A stretch of 38,738 bases of DNA. It comes from Nitrosopumilaceae archaeon. Lineage in GTDB: Archaea > Thermoproteota > Nitrososphaeria > Nitrososphaerales > Nitrosopumilaceae. Positions within the stretch are counted from its first letter, which is position 1, and every line of letters starts with the position of its first letter. The notes beneath the pieces were generated by a model that saw only the letters and a program-made list of their open reading frames with translations, was not told the DNA's origin and ran no database searches. The stretch spans positions 1-38,738 of the forward strand of contig UYNY03000008.1 in assembly GCA_900620265.3 (NCBI GenBank), given 5' to 3'. Made by a program: the position numbers and the translations under genes. This document shows positions 1 through 8,609 of this stretch, piece by piece.

Positions 1-227
1 GGGACCAGGCGTTCGCCTATCTCGTCCAGATCCAGGACGAGGACAACGTGACGGTCCACCTGGCGTGGATATCGGGCAGCGTGGCACTCGGCCAGTCCTT
101 CAGCCCGTCCGTATCCTGGACCCCGGCGGCCGCCGGCACGTACACTGCCACCACGTTCGCGTGGGAGTCCGTCTCCAACCCAGAGGCCCTCTCGCCCCCC
201 GTCTCGCTCGAGATCACGGTCGGATAG
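1..227 (+). CDS. C-terminal end of an Ig-like secreted protein (5' end outside window)
   Basis: The open frame enters from the left edge (first full codon at 3) and stops at TAG 225-227, giving about 74 residues. They form a beta-rich module ending in an Ig-like strand pattern (SVSWTPAAAGTYTATT, then PPVSLEITVG), as in CARDB/Ig-like domains of archaeal extracellular proteins. A second, frameshifted copy of this gene end lies at 24331-24722 and a third relic near 27434-27486. The first 64 bases are identical to the copy starting at 24500. In this copy the frame is intact through the last strand, so it is probably the functional one. Function beyond a likely cell-surface or secreted role cannot be told. 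Confidence 0.7.
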   Translation, partial: DQAFAYLVQIQDEDNVTVHLAWISGSVALGQSFSPSVSWTPAAAGTYTATTFAWESVSNPEALSPPVSLEITVG

Positions 228-584
228 GCATCCGGGATTGACCGGGCACACCCACATGATTTCATGCATCACGCCGGACGTCCTTGCAGCACGGCCGGAT
301 CGCATCGCTTAAGCGGCAGCCCCCTTGAGGACCCCCGCGTCATGTACGACCACGATGCCGACCACGTGCACCGGCAGGTCCGGGCGGCCGGCGGCCTTGT
401 AGTCCACACGTCCGGGGTGGCGGTCCCGGGCCGGTCCCCCGTCCCGTAGTCCCCGTCCGGCACGTGCACTGCATTCCTCTGGGGGTTTATCCCGGTGCCG
501 ATAACGGCGCCGATCTATCTTGACATACTGGCCGTCTGACCCCGCCCCGGATCCACGCGAGCCGCCCCCCGTGACCCGCGTAGG
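228..584. other. Intergenic stretch without recognisable gene
   Basis: Short overlapping frames exist on both strands but none has archaeal promoter spacing, a recognisable domain or a convincing protein pattern. I see no RNA gene or repeat here. The promoter of the next gene begins at its right end. Confidence 0.5.
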
Positions 585-585
585 A

Positions 586-593
586 TTATAAGA
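586..593 (+). promoter_or_regulatory. TATA box for the gene at 615
   Basis: TTATAAGA stands out in GC-rich surroundings and is centred 26 nt before the GTG at 615, the spacing expected for a leaderless archaeal transcript. Confidence 0.6.
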
Positions 594-614
594 CAACAGC
601 GGCCCTGACGACTC

Positions 615-845
615 GTGGCGGCCAGACGCGGCGAAAAAGTGACGGTGGACACCAATGAACCGGTGCTACAGGACGGACACTACTCGTACGACGGGCACGT
701 CGGTGGCGTCACCGGCTGCAAGGTGCCTGATGCTGCCAGGTGGGGCATGTACCTTGCAAAGGGTTCCAAGGCCCCCTGCCTGGTGACGTGCGGCCACGTC
801 GTCCGCTGGAGGTTGGATCCGCCGCAGCCCGGATCCGCCACCTGA
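615..845 (+). CDS. Small hypothetical protein (76 aa)
   Basis: A 76-residue protein beginning at GTG 615, chosen because a TATA box is centred 26 nt upstream. A second in-frame GTG at 639 is possible. The middle and end look like a compact folded protein: GHYSYDGHVGG, a cysteine in GCKVPDAARWGMYLAKG, then two cysteines flanking CLVTCGH. The Cys/His pattern (C-x3-C-G-H) could bind metal, but no named family is recognised. It stands alone on the plus strand, converging on the leftward gene that ends at 871. The last ten residues are proline-rich and may be read-through into non-conserved sequence. Confidence 0.5.
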   Translation: MAARRGEKVTVDTNEPVLQDGHYSYDGHVGGVTGCKVPDAARWGMYLAKGSKAPCLVTCGHVVRWRLDPPQPGSAT

Positions 846-870
846 TCGGGCCCCGGCCGGTCCCCCGGGA

Positions 871-1362
871 TCAGAGCCCCGAATCCTTTACCAGGCCTCT
901 TAGCATCTCCTTGGCCCTTTCTTCCACTTCCCATGGTATGGCCTTGGGCATGAACCAGCAGCCCTTCGCCGCGTCCCTTGTGATGCGCTGCAGGTAGCGG
1001 ATCTTGTCCATGTACATGGCACAGTATGCCCGCTTCCGGACCGATAAAACCATGTGGTGGACGGACATGAAGTTCTGTAGCACGTCCTCCAGCAGGTCTG
1101 ACGTGCAGGTGCCGTCCGAGTTTTCCAGCTTTGCAAGCTGTGACGCCCAGATTGCCTTCAGCCTGTTCGACGTACTGAGCCAGTTTACATATGTCCGCAC
1201 ATAATACGTGCTCATACCAATCCCAGTACTCCCCAACGCCGTGTACCCGTACACCTTTGGCACAACTCCCGTCTCTAGTGTATATATTGACATGGACGTA
1301 GCTATAATTATTATGACTGGCACTACTGTTAACCTAAACACATTCTTTACGTCACTGGGCAT
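871..1362 (-). CDS. Small membrane protein, hypothetical (163 aa)
   Basis: The frame stays open upstream to 1596, but ATG 1362 is preferred: a TATA-like TTTATATG at 1386-1393 sits about 28 nt before it, and upstream residues are arginine/proline-rich and uninformative. The protein opens with a strongly hydrophobic helix around residues 9-28 (LTVVPVIIIIATSMSIY), then a weaker apolar stretch around 36-60, followed by a soluble helical domain of about 100 residues rich in K, R, L and M. That predicts one or two N-terminal membrane segments with a cytoplasmic helical tail. The family is not recognised. The next leftward gene (1798-2337) is also a small membrane protein but has its own promoter, so they need not be an operon. 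Confidence 0.6.
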   Translation of the reverse strand: MPSDVKNVFRLTVVPVIIIIATSMSIYTLETGVVPKVYGYTALGSTGIGMSTYYVRTYVNWLSTSNRLKAIWASQLAKLENSDGTCTSDLLEDVLQNFMSVHHMVLSVRKRAYCAMYMDKIRYLQRITRDAAKGCWFMPKAIPWEVEERAKEMLRGLVKDSGL

Positions 1363-1797
1363 TCTTGTCCAAGCGCGTTTTGCGGCATATAAACCGTGAT
1401 TCCGTGTATCTCCCGCACGGCTCCGGAACCGCAGGACGGCGTTCCGCCACATCCCCGTGCGGCGGGCACGGGAGACTGCATCGATTGCGTGCGGGATCCC
1501 GTGGCGGGCCCGCGAGGCCCCGGGTGTGCCCCCGGACACCAGCGGCGGCCCGGACATGACCGCTCCACGACTCATGCAGATCCCACGCCGCGGCACCGGG
1601 GATCCAACTGCCTCTTGCCCGCCCGGGACGCAGGGAAAGCACTCATCTCCTTCTCACCACCCGGGGCATCAAAGAGGTGGTGGGATGGCCAGTGGTGGGT
1701 CGACCTGCGGGCGCGTCACGGACGGTCCCCAGATGTCCCCGTCCTAGCAGTCTCAAACCATGCAGTATTTGATCACGCCTGCCCCGTGTATCTAAAT
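1363..1797. other. Intergenic stretch, 435 bp, promoter plus featureless sequence
   Basis: The only clear signal is the TATA box for the leftward gene starting at 1362 (TTTATATG on the minus strand at 1386-1393). The remainder is GC-rich with overlapping frames on both strands that lack protein character. Confidence 0.5.
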
Positions 1798-2337
1798 TCA
1801 CACAGGCATTTGCTGGCTGGCCATCTTTACGGAATATTGAAATGATATTATTACTATATAGAAAATTATACTGGCAATAAAAAACCCTGTTGCGGCATTA
1901 AAATACCTAATAAATTTTTTATTATCAATTTTCTCGTTTTCAATAGATTCCAAATATTTGTTGGATATTTTAGTATAAAATTTAGCTAGATCTGTATCGA
2001 AGATGCTGTCACATATGTTACTCAACACGGACCTAGAGATACGTTCATCGGGCAATTCATAATGATGAATGATGTGTGCCATCCTCTTTGTTCTAATTAG
2101 ATCAAAATATAGCCACAGCGCCGGGACCATTATAAGCAATGCCGCAACAGCAAGTAGCAGTAGATCACTTCCGATAGAATCCAACAGGCCAAATCCTGTA
2201 ACGACTGCCATGATGATGCCTATGAAGGACATCATCTGTATGGCGCGTTGTTTGATGTTGTCGTTATCTTTGCATATTGCACTGTACTCAAGTCTCAGCT
2301 CTTCCAAGTACGCCCTGTATCGGTCTGCCCCCACCAT
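1798..2337 (-). CDS. Multi-pass membrane protein, possibly effector-like (179 aa)
   Basis: ATG 2337 is chosen because TTATATAT on the minus strand (2366-2373) lies about 32 nt upstream; the longer frame to 2505 runs through that box. Layout: an amphipathic helix (residues 1-30), two adjacent membrane helices (about 32-52 and 56-78), a charged cytosolic helical region (80-140) with ELPDERISRS, and a last membrane helix (about 146-168). A helical N-terminus followed by a paired membrane hairpin recalls SLATT-type pore-forming effectors, but I cannot assign the family. The DNA is clearly more AT-rich than its flanks, especially at the 3' end, which suggests transfer. Confidence 0.65.
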   Translation of the reverse strand: MVGADRYRAYLEELRLEYSAICKDNDNIKQRAIQMMSFIGIIMAVVTGFGLLDSIGSDLLLLAVAALLIMVPALWLYFDLIRTKRMAHIIHHYELPDERISRSVLSNICDSIFDTDLAKFYTKISNKYLESIENEKIDNKKFIRYFNAATGFFIASIIFYIVIISFQYSVKMASQQMPV

Positions 2338-2365
2338 GTTATTTCGGGCTTGGTAGGGGCACGTC

Positions 2366-2373
2366 ATATATAA
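2366..2373 (-). promoter_or_regulatory. TATA box for the gene at 2337
   Basis: On the minus strand this reads TTATATAT, centred about 32 nt before ATG 2337, within a local AT-rich patch. Confidence 0.55.
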
Positions 2374-2425
2374 GTATTTAATGTATGATTTAACTCCAAA
2401 ATCAGGCATGGGCGGCCCGGATTCA

Positions 2426-2791
2426 TCAAATCCCCAGAGGCAGTGATGCCAAAATTGAATAGATCGCCATCGGGCATTTATCAGCTTCATAATATGCAGC
2501 ATCACGGGATCTGCACAGATCGGAGGTTGTTGGCAGTCGCCCCGTACTGAAAACCCGGATGCCGAGCCACGGGTATGGTTTCGGATTTATGCGCGGACGG
2601 GCGGGGTGTACGGGCACGACGGTCTCCATACACGTGCCGTCCATCCCGGCGCGCCAGCCTGTTACAAAGTCGGCAAGCTTGGCCCTCGTCCTGACGGCGA
2701 CGATCATCCCGCCCACCATATTTGGGTCGGGGAATATCCCGTACTCGATCCCTCCATAAGGATGAGCGAGGCCTAGCGCGCGCCGCGGCAT
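2426..2791 (-). CDS. Hypothetical protein (121 aa)
   Basis: The frame starts at ATG 2791 with a weak TATA-like CCATAGGC about 24 nt upstream; an internal ATG at 2719 is an alternative. Codon choice (AGG, GCC, GTC, ATC) fits the genuine genes, and residues 20-85 look protein-like: a hydrophobic strand MIVAVRTRAKLADFVTGW, then a proline-rich run. It ends about 90 nt before the start of the next leftward gene and does not overlap it. The last third may be non-conserved extension. No family is recognised, so this is a moderate-to-low confidence gene. Confidence 0.4.
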   Translation of the reverse strand: MPRRALGLAHPYGGIEYGIFPDPNMVGGMIVAVRTRAKLADFVTGWRAGMDGTCMETVVPVHPARPRINPKPYPWLGIRVFSTGRLPTTSDLCRSRDAAYYEADKCPMAIYSILASLPLGI

Positions 2792-2824
2792 CTGGCCAAA
2801 GCACGATCCCGCCTATGGGGCCCG

Positions 2825-3235
2825 TCATCGGCCGACATACTCAAAGCCGACATCCCCGTGGGCTGTGGTGCCCGCGCGGCAGTCCGGCCTGTATCCGAGA
2901 GGGATGTCCAGTGGCACCAGCACGGCAACCGGGCCGTCGCCGGCGGCCATGTTCTCGACGCGTTCCAAGCCGTGGCTTTGATCGCCAGAGCACCCCCTGA
3001 CGTGTATGCTGCCACGGACGCGGACCGAGTAACCGCCGGGGGGCGCCGCCGTCCGGCCGGGGACCCTGACTGTGACGCGCAACACACGGCCATGTTCGTC
3101 CGTGGGGATGATCTCGGCCCCGTGCACGGTGCAGCCGTCCAGCCGGAGGTTCGCGTTAACCTGGCCCGAGGGCATGCTGCCGCCCAGGTCATATGAGACG
3201 ACGCTGCCGCTCCGGCCCATCTCCCTTACGTCCAT
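2825..3235 (-). CDS. Hypothetical beta-rich protein (136 aa)
   Basis: ATG 3235 is taken as the start because TTATATCC on the minus strand (3256-3263) is centred 25 nt upstream; the frame is open to 3499 but the upstream part is proline/glycine-rich and lies beyond the promoter. The protein alternates short hydrophobic strands with turns (VNANLRLDGCTVHGAEI, VLRVTVRVPG, YSVRVRGSIHVRGC) and ends near YRPDCRAG and VGFEYVGR, which suggests a single beta-sandwich with three or four cysteines. There is no signal peptide. It is divergent from the zinc-ribbon gene at 3460. Function unknown. Confidence 0.55.
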   Translation of the reverse strand: MDVREMGRSGSVVSYDLGGSMPSGQVNANLRLDGCTVHGAEIIPTDEHGRVLRVTVRVPGRTAAPPGGYSVRVRGSIHVRGCSGDQSHGLERVENMAAGDGPVAVLVPLDIPLGYRPDCRAGTTAHGDVGFEYVGR

Positions 3236-3255
3236 GGACCTGGCACGTATCCACG

Positions 3256-3263
3256 GGATATAA
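3256..3263 (-). promoter_or_regulatory. TATA box for the gene at 3235
   Basis: TTATATCC on the minus strand, centred 25 nt before ATG 3235, fixes that start as leaderless. Confidence 0.55.
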
Positions 3264-3429
3264 CTGCACCCTGGGCCGCATGGCCCCCCATCCGGGGCCC
3301 GTTCCGGCACACTGGCCGCTCCGGGCGGGCCCAGGATCAAGGTGGGACCGGGAATGGATCGGCCGCGCAGGTACGTGGCGGGGCCGTCCTGAATCCCCCG
3401 CCCTTTTGTGGGGCCACGGTCGTGAATGA

Positions 3430-3437
3430 TTAAATTA
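3430..3437 (+). promoter_or_regulatory. TATA box for the zinc-ribbon gene
   Basis: TTAAATTA in a GC-rich setting, about 26 nt before ATG 3460. Confidence 0.55.
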
Positions 3438-3459
3438 TCACGGGCGGACTGGGGCCGTG

Positions 3460-3630
3460 ATGACTGACAAAAGTAATGCGGGGGAGCGGGCCTGTCCAAG
3501 ATGCGGCGTGAGGCTCATGATATCGGGAAGCAGGACCGCCACGAGCGAACACGATGGGAGGACGCACATGGACGAGATCCTACTGAGGTGCCCTAGCTGC
3601 GGGATCCGTGGCTGGGTAGACGCGGGCTAG
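3460..3630 (+). CDS. 56-aa zinc-ribbon protein
   Basis: A short gene starting at ATG 3460 and ending at TAG 3628-3630. It has two cysteine pairs, CPRCG near residues 12-16 and CPSCG near 44-48, about 28 residues apart, which is a classic four-cysteine zinc ribbon. The intervening segment contains SRTATSEHDGR and a predicted strand EILLRC. A TATA-like TTAAATTA (3430-3437) sits about 26 nt upstream, so a leaderless transcript is expected, and a T-rich run follows 20 nt after the stop. Small zinc ribbons of this kind are common in archaea as nucleic-acid or protein-binding accessories; no specific role can be assigned. Confidence 0.75.
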   Translation: MTDKSNAGERACPRCGVRLMISGSRTATSEHDGRTHMDEILLRCPSCGIRGWVDAG

Positions 3631-3648
3631 AAACGGGGCATGCCAATG

Positions 3649-3656
3649 TTATTTTT
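3649..3656 (+). terminator. Oligo-T terminator after the zinc-ribbon gene
   Basis: TTATTTTT lies 20 nt after the stop at 3630. Archaeal terminators are typically short T-runs on the coding strand. Confidence 0.4.
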
Positions 3657-3895
3657 CAGGGCACCGTGTGTAGGCGGCGGGTTCACCCGCCCGTCGCGTG
3701 CAGAGAGCCGGATTCAGATCACCGACCGGTTTCGGTGGAACACCGCCGTGCGGCGCGCCCGGGGGTACACCCGGCTCCCCCGACAGGTGGTCCGAGCTGC
3801 ATAAACGCGTATCTGGAGTCATAACGACGGGGCCACGCATAGAGCCGCCCTCACGGTAGTGATCCGGGTGCCTTGAGGGGGGATCCGCGGCCCCG

Positions 3896-6800
3896 CTAGC
3901 TTGGCCTCAAGGCCATCCTCTCACGGATTCTCTTGAGGGTGCCGGCCACCCCGTCATGCTTCTCCAGGATTCCGAGCACGTCGCATATGTCGTCTGGAAT
4001 GTACCCGTTTAGCGGGCGGCCCACCATGTAAAAGATGCAGTCTGCCACCTTGGACGGAAACGCGTCGGCCATAGCCTCGAGCTCGGCAATCGTGTCGTCC
4101 AGAAGGTTGAACTTTCCGCGGTATTTCTTGGCATACGCCAAGTACAGGGATATCTTGGTCTCCCCGTCCACCTTGCTGCCGACGAACCAGTCCGTCAGGT
4201 CCTGCTTTGAAAAGACGGGGTGGGTCCACAGCCCCTTGAACCGGCCCACGTCGAACCCCGAATCCTTTTGGATCTCCCTTGCCGCTATGCCGATCTCGAA
4301 AACGCAATAATCCACGAGATCCCTCGAGTATTTTTTCTCATCAAGCGAGTCAAGAAAGCCCCCGAAGATGCGCTCGGAGCCGTCCAGACTGTACAGGTAT
4401 GCCAGAAGGACATGGACGAAGGTGTGTTTGTACATGGCGGACCGTCTCAGTTTCTTGGATATCCCCTTGTTGAGCATGGACTCGTACCAGTCATACAGAT
4501 CGTAGAATATGCCCTCGTGCAGCCTCTCTGCGTCTCTGTACCCGTCCCAGAACGCGATCTTTGACATCTTTGACTTTTTAAATCCGCGGGTCATCTCAAC
4601 GGCCCACTCTGGTTCCATTCTGTGCAGCCATGGAAAGTGCGCGCCGATCGCGGAGTGTCTTGACACGGTATGAATCATGGGATTGCGCGCATATTCGTCA
4701 AGGATCTCCCGCACCTCCGGGGCAAGGGCTTCCTTCCCGCTCACACCGCAGAGCCACCGCGCATACAGGATCAGCGCGTGGAAAGACAGTCCGTCGTGGC
4801 TGTTGATGGACTTGGTTATGGAGTCCATACTTTTTTCCAATGCCTTCCACTCGGCCTCGTCCCTTCTTTCCGGGCGGGCCAGGGCCCGGACGACCTCCCA
4901 CAGGTCGTCCCTGAACTCCGCGCCGGGCGGCATGTTCAGAAACGCGCCCCTCAGCACGTGGGACATCAGCGCGGTCATCTCCGGCGCCAGCCCGTCGCCT
5001 GCCCCCGGCAGGTCCTCCAGGACGCGCCGCATGAGGGACAGGATGGGGCCCCAGCAGATCCCCCTCTTGTCTGATACGGCGTCGTCGATCCTCCTAAAGA
5101 ACGCCATCTGCACGCGCGGGTCCGCGCCGGCAAGGCGCATGGCGAGCGCGGATGATTCGGCGGGGCGGGCGCGCACCAGGTACGAGAACCCGTGCAGCGC
5201 CTCGTCGGGGGATCTGGCGTCCGGCACGTGCTTTTCCATGATCTTGAACGCCTCCTCGGGCGACTTGCCCTCCAGCGGGCCCGGGGCGCGCGCGGGCCCG
5301 GTGATGCGGGTGCCGCCCCACCTCAGATACCCAGGATGCGGAACCGGCCTTCCGTCTCTTGCGAGCCTCTGGTAGACGGCCAGCGGCTCGCCGTCAAGCC
5401 CGTCCCTTATGCATTCGAGGCTGCGCAGTAGCCATTCATCACGCAGCCTTTCCGGTACTTTGTACTCCATGATCTTTGTGGTTATGGCCCTCTTGACGGG
5501 CTCTGGCATGGAGGTAAAATGACTCTTGAGCATCACATAGTGCTCGTGGTACACCTCCCCCTTGCCCACGTACCGCACGGCGTACTCTTCCATCTCGTCC
5601 CTGAAGCGGTCGGGGAACGTGTAATACGCGAACATTTCAAGCCTCCTGTATATCAGCAGGTCCTTTCTGCCGATTACCTCCATGGCGGAGCGGAGCCTGT
5701 CCGGGTCGTTCATTCCGACGTGGGCCAGGCAGTTCCTCATGTGCGTGACCAGCGACCTCTCAAGGTTGTCAGACAGGTTTTGACCAGATGCCTCTATCGA
5801 CGGGCGCATGATGCACATGCTCGAGTCGGTTTCATCCACCCTCCCGTCGGAGCCGGCCTTGGCCTTGATGATCCGCTCAAGCAGGTCTGCCAGCAGCCCG
5901 AGCAGCGGCAGCAGGTCCTCCCCCATCAGGGCGCCGACAAAGTCCCTGACCGGTATGTTCAGCCAGTCGCCGCCCGGATATTTGTCATAGCTGATGCTGT
6001 CGAGGGAGAGGCCGCGGCCGGCGAGATCCGCCGCCAGATCGCGCCGGCCCCCCAGGTAGAGCTTTTCTGCGACGCCGAGATACCACGCCGGGTGGTGTAC
6101 GAACAGGTCGTGCAGGCCCTCGTGCAGCACAAACTTTGATATTTTTGCCGCATCCTGGACGCGCAGTCTCTTTGCACACCGCAGAAACTCGACGAATATG
6201 AGCGGGTCGTCGCGGAGGGTTCTGGGCTTGTACGAGAGGATCACCTCAGTCACCTTGTCGGGATAATGGTCTATGCACTTGTACAGGTACAGGTGGGCCA
6301 TCCAGTGCTTTTTGCTCTTCGGTCTTGTAAAGAACTTTGCCCTTGCCATGTCGTGCAGCCAGGTATGTGGCAGGTTTTTGACCACGTATGCCTGCGTGGC
6401 CCCGCTGGTCATCAGGCCGACAAGCTTTTCAGCGCCGGCCTCGGATGACGGTTCCGATATGATCCTGTCAATCTCCCTGTTGATCATGATCTGTGGAACT
6501 GTAATCTTGTGGAGCGCGCCCTCGATATCGGACAGGTGGGCGCAAAGCTCGCTGCTGGAGCCGAACTTCCTCGGATGGGCGATTTTACTGAGCACGGAAT
6601 ACGACTTTGAAAGTAGATCATACTCTGCATCGCGCCCGTAGGACTGTTTGGTGGACGGATCGATGGTATCCAAGAGGAGCTGCCTCCTCCTCTCGGGCTT
6701 GAGGCCCTCCTCTGCCTCGTCCGGGCCCTGTGATTCCCTTGCTAGGTGGTCGGTCACGTCCCTGAGGCTGTACGCAAAGTGGCTCGCCCTGTCCGGATAG

Positions 6801-6976
6801 TCGCTGCTATAATACACGCACAGCGCCCCAAGGTACGCCTCGGCGGCCGTGTCGCTATAGTTGGGGAGCCGGCTTATCAGGTCCCTTTGGATCTGCGTCA
6901 GCGGGAGGCCCATCCCGTCGACTGACTGCGGGCCGCCAAAGGGCTCGTGCCGCCTCACGCCGGGTTTCCCGGTCAC
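3896..6976 (-). CDS. Giant helical-repeat protein with HEPN-like N-terminus (1026 aa), copy A
   Basis: A 1026-residue protein starting at GTG 6976, which overlaps the TGA of the upstream gene (GTGA), so translation is probably coupled. Residues 40-140 contain a pattern seen in HEPN-like N-terminal domains of large defence proteins: AYLGALCVYY, HFAYSLRDV (66-74) and SKIAHPRK around His134. The rest is almost entirely helical and reads like HEAT/TPR-type repeats; near the end is DLTDWFVGSK. No P-loop, protease or nuclease signature was found. It is a diverged paralogue of the gene at 10048-13191 and shares both N- and C-terminal motifs. Together with the HEPN protein upstream it suggests a toxin-, sensor- or scaffold-type defence module; that role is inferred. 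Confidence 0.85.
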   Translation of the reverse strand: MTGKPGVRRHEPFGGPQSVDGMGLPLTQIQRDLISRLPNYSDTAAEAYLGALCVYYSSDYPDRASHFAYSLRDVTDHLARESQGPDEAEEGLKPERRRQLLLDTIDPSTKQSYGRDAEYDLLSKSYSVLSKIAHPRKFGSSSELCAHLSDIEGALHKITVPQIMINREIDRIISEPSSEAGAEKLVGLMTSGATQAYVVKNLPHTWLHDMARAKFFTRPKSKKHWMAHLYLYKCIDHYPDKVTEVILSYKPRTLRDDPLIFVEFLRCAKRLRVQDAAKISKFVLHEGLHDLFVHHPAWYLGVAEKLYLGGRRDLAADLAGRGLSLDSISYDKYPGGDWLNIPVRDFVGALMGEDLLPLLGLLADLLERIIKAKAGSDGRVDETDSSMCIMRPSIEASGQNLSDNLERSLVTHMRNCLAHVGMNDPDRLRSAMEVIGRKDLLIYRRLEMFAYYTFPDRFRDEMEEYAVRYVGKGEVYHEHYVMLKSHFTSMPEPVKRAITTKIMEYKVPERLRDEWLLRSLECIRDGLDGEPLAVYQRLARDGRPVPHPGYLRWGGTRITGPARAPGPLEGKSPEEAFKIMEKHVPDARSPDEALHGFSYLVRARPAESSALAMRLAGADPRVQMAFFRRIDDAVSDKRGICWGPILSLMRRVLEDLPGAGDGLAPEMTALMSHVLRGAFLNMPPGAEFRDDLWEVVRALARPERRDEAEWKALEKSMDSITKSINSHDGLSFHALILYARWLCGVSGKEALAPEVREILDEYARNPMIHTVSRHSAIGAHFPWLHRMEPEWAVEMTRGFKKSKMSKIAFWDGYRDAERLHEGIFYDLYDWYESMLNKGISKKLRRSAMYKHTFVHVLLAYLYSLDGSERIFGGFLDSLDEKKYSRDLVDYCVFEIGIAAREIQKDSGFDVGRFKGLWTHPVFSKQDLTDWFVGSKVDGETKISLYLAYAKKYRGKFNLLDDTIAELEAMADAFPSKVADCIFYMVGRPLNGYIPDDICDVLGILEKHDGVAGTLKRIRERMALRPS

Positions 6977-7737
6977 GCAGCCACCTCTATCCTGAACCCG
7001 GGGCTCGACGCGTACGGCGCGCCGGGGGCGGTGCGCGCGTTCTCACCCGAGAGCAGGAGGAACTGGTACCGCTCGCAGGTCTCGATGCACGCGGGTCCTC
7101 CCGCCGCGCCCGCGACGCGGCGGCTTGATACTGGCCCCTGGAAGCGCATGGCGGATGCTGAGTCCACGGCGTACGCGGTGCATGGCGAGTCGCGCTCGGC
7201 TAGGTGGCTGGGCACGATCCGCGTCGCCCCGAGCCTGTACGCCACCGCGTTACCCGCCGCGCGGCCGCCCCCGGACCTGCGGAGGGTCGTTATCGACCGG
7301 GTGTACGCGTCATGCATGCCGGTCGGCATCAGCAGGTGGGTGGTCCCGGAGCCAAGCAGGACGTCATGCAGGCCGTGGACAAGTGACGCGGCCGCCGCGG
7401 GATCGTCCCGGACGGCGCCGGGCCGGGTCACGCGGACGGTCCTTGCATCCCCCAGTGTGCGCAGCGCCGCGAGCGCGTCCGCCCCGCGCATCTCCCGCAA
7501 CCTGCTGCCGATCAGTGCCTCCGTGGGTCCTGGGGACGACCCGCAGAGGGCTGCATCGTGCTCAATGTGGTGCGGCCCGGCGTCGACCCACACCTCGAGG
7601 CTGTCGGTGGCCGGGCGCCCCCTCCTGCCGGGAACGCGCCTCCACCCGGCGCACGCGGACGTATTGCACGTGTCATCGATCCGGATCTCATCAAAGATAT
7701 CCTCGATCTCAAAGCGACCTGCCCGGTTCTGTGGCAC
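6973..7737 (-). CDS. Capsid-like-pattern family protein (254 aa), member 1
   Basis: GTG 7737 is the start: TTTAATAG on the minus strand (7759-7766) is centred 26 nt upstream. The last 140 residues match two genes at 32650 and 33306: THLLMPTGMHDAY, RLGATRIVPSHLAERDS, TAYAVDSASAMRFQG, ERYQFLLLSGENARTAP and PGFRIEV. The order (MP...Y, then a strand pair ending in S-x-L, then T-x-Y with A-x-x-x-Q, then a late ERYQ/GFRI pair) resembles the C-terminal half of HK97-type capsid or encapsulin proteins, but the match is a pattern only. It is first in a coupled pair with giant protein A. The family may equally be an unrelated beta-rich protein. Confidence 0.7.
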   Translation of the reverse strand: MPQNRAGRFEIEDIFDEIRIDDTCNTSACAGWRRVPGRRGRPATDSLEVWVDAGPHHIEHDAALCGSSPGPTEALIGSRLREMRGADALAALRTLGDARTVRVTRPGAVRDDPAAAASLVHGLHDVLLGSGTTHLLMPTGMHDAYTRSITTLRRSGGGRAAGNAVAYRLGATRIVPSHLAERDSPCTAYAVDSASAMRFQGPVSSRRVAGAAGGPACIETCERYQFLLLSGENARTAPGAPYASSPGFRIEVAA

Positions 7738-7758
7738 GGGGGCAGGACGGGTCGGGGC

Positions 7759-7766
7759 CTATTAAA
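7759..7766 (-). promoter_or_regulatory. TATA box for the two-gene unit at 7737
   Basis: TTTAATAG on the minus strand, 26 nt before GTG 7737. It probably drives both the 254-aa gene and giant protein A. Confidence 0.55.
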
Positions 7767-7823
7767 GTTATTTGCCTGATCATTCGATACATTACGGTAC
7801 TGGATCGACGTGCCGCGTGTGGA

Positions 7824-8462
7824 CTAGGACGGATCGCGCGCGGGATCGGGCAAGAAGCTGGCGTGCAGCCGGTTCCTGCACCAAACAACGAGGGCCGCGA
7901 TCACCTCGCGGATGATCCTCGACTCGGCGACAAGATCCCGCATGGTGAGCCCGCCGTCCGGGGCGCCGTCGTATACGAGCCTCCGGCCGGACGGGTCCCT
8001 TTCGATCCAATAGTCGCCGTGGGCCAGGGCGTTCCGGAGGCGGTTGTTCATCAGGGACGCAAACTCACCACACTCGATGGTCTTATCAAGCCTCTTCAGG
8101 ATGTCGGATATCACTGGAGGCCTCGTCATGCCGAGCCTGGCCGGATCCAGGACCTCGACGAATATCTTTGCGACGAACTCGTACGACTGGATGATATGGT
8201 AGAAGATCATGCAGCTTGTCATCTCTTCCCAGTCCGACTCTGACAGCCGGGGGAACGTGTCAGCCATTAGCGTCTTGTATTTGGCGGCATTGTCCCGTGT
8301 GATACTGATGTTGAGGAACGTAAAGTTTGTGAGGCACAGTCTGGTGAATATCCTTTCGGCCTTCCGGGAGATGACAGGCGCCTCGCGGAACCATCCATTC
8401 TCCTCCAGGTCGTGCATAAGGGACCTTACGATGCGGTCGATCCTGTCTGCCTCGGGATCCAT
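7824..8462 (-). CDS. HEPN-domain protein, probable RNase or toxin (212 aa)
   Basis: ATG 8462 is chosen because TTTATAGC on the minus strand (8482-8489) lies 23-27 nt upstream; the frame is open to 8561 but the extra N-terminus is proline/arginine-rich. The protein is all-helical and carries MNNRLRNALAHGDYWIE, where Arg143-x4-His148 with Asn after Arg is the R-[NDH]-x3-H signature of HEPN RNases, at the expected place before the last helices. HEPN proteins act as metal-independent RNases in abortive-infection, toxin-antitoxin and CRISPR systems. The downstream neighbour (7737) and giant protein A follow on the same strand, so this may be the toxic arm of that module. No nucleotidyltransferase antitoxin is seen beside it. 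Confidence 0.75.
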   Translation of the reverse strand: MDPEADRIDRIVRSLMHDLEENGWFREAPVISRKAERIFTRLCLTNFTFLNISITRDNAAKYKTLMADTFPRLSESDWEEMTSCMIFYHIIQSYEFVAKIFVEVLDPARLGMTRPPVISDILKRLDKTIECGEFASLMNNRLRNALAHGDYWIERDPSGRRLVYDGAPDGGLTMRDLVAESRIIREVIAALVVWCRNRLHASFLPDPARDPS

Positions 8463-8609
8463 GCGGGCGGGCGGCGGATCCCCCGCTATAAACGCCCGTC
8501 CGGACGGGGGCTGCCGGGCGGGACGGACCTTGTGGAAGGCCCCGGAGTGCTCTAGGCCCACACCGGTGCCGTTACGCTAACGCCCATGTGCTCAGGATCC
8601 CCGGCGGAT

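Noticed and set aside
1363-1596. Longer N-terminus for the membrane protein starting at 1362
   Set aside because: The extension is Arg/Pro/Gly-rich and runs through the TATA box that fits ATG 1362.
3649-3840. 63-codon minus-strand frame
   Set aside because: Proline/glycine-rich, no promoter at suitable distance and no family resemblance.
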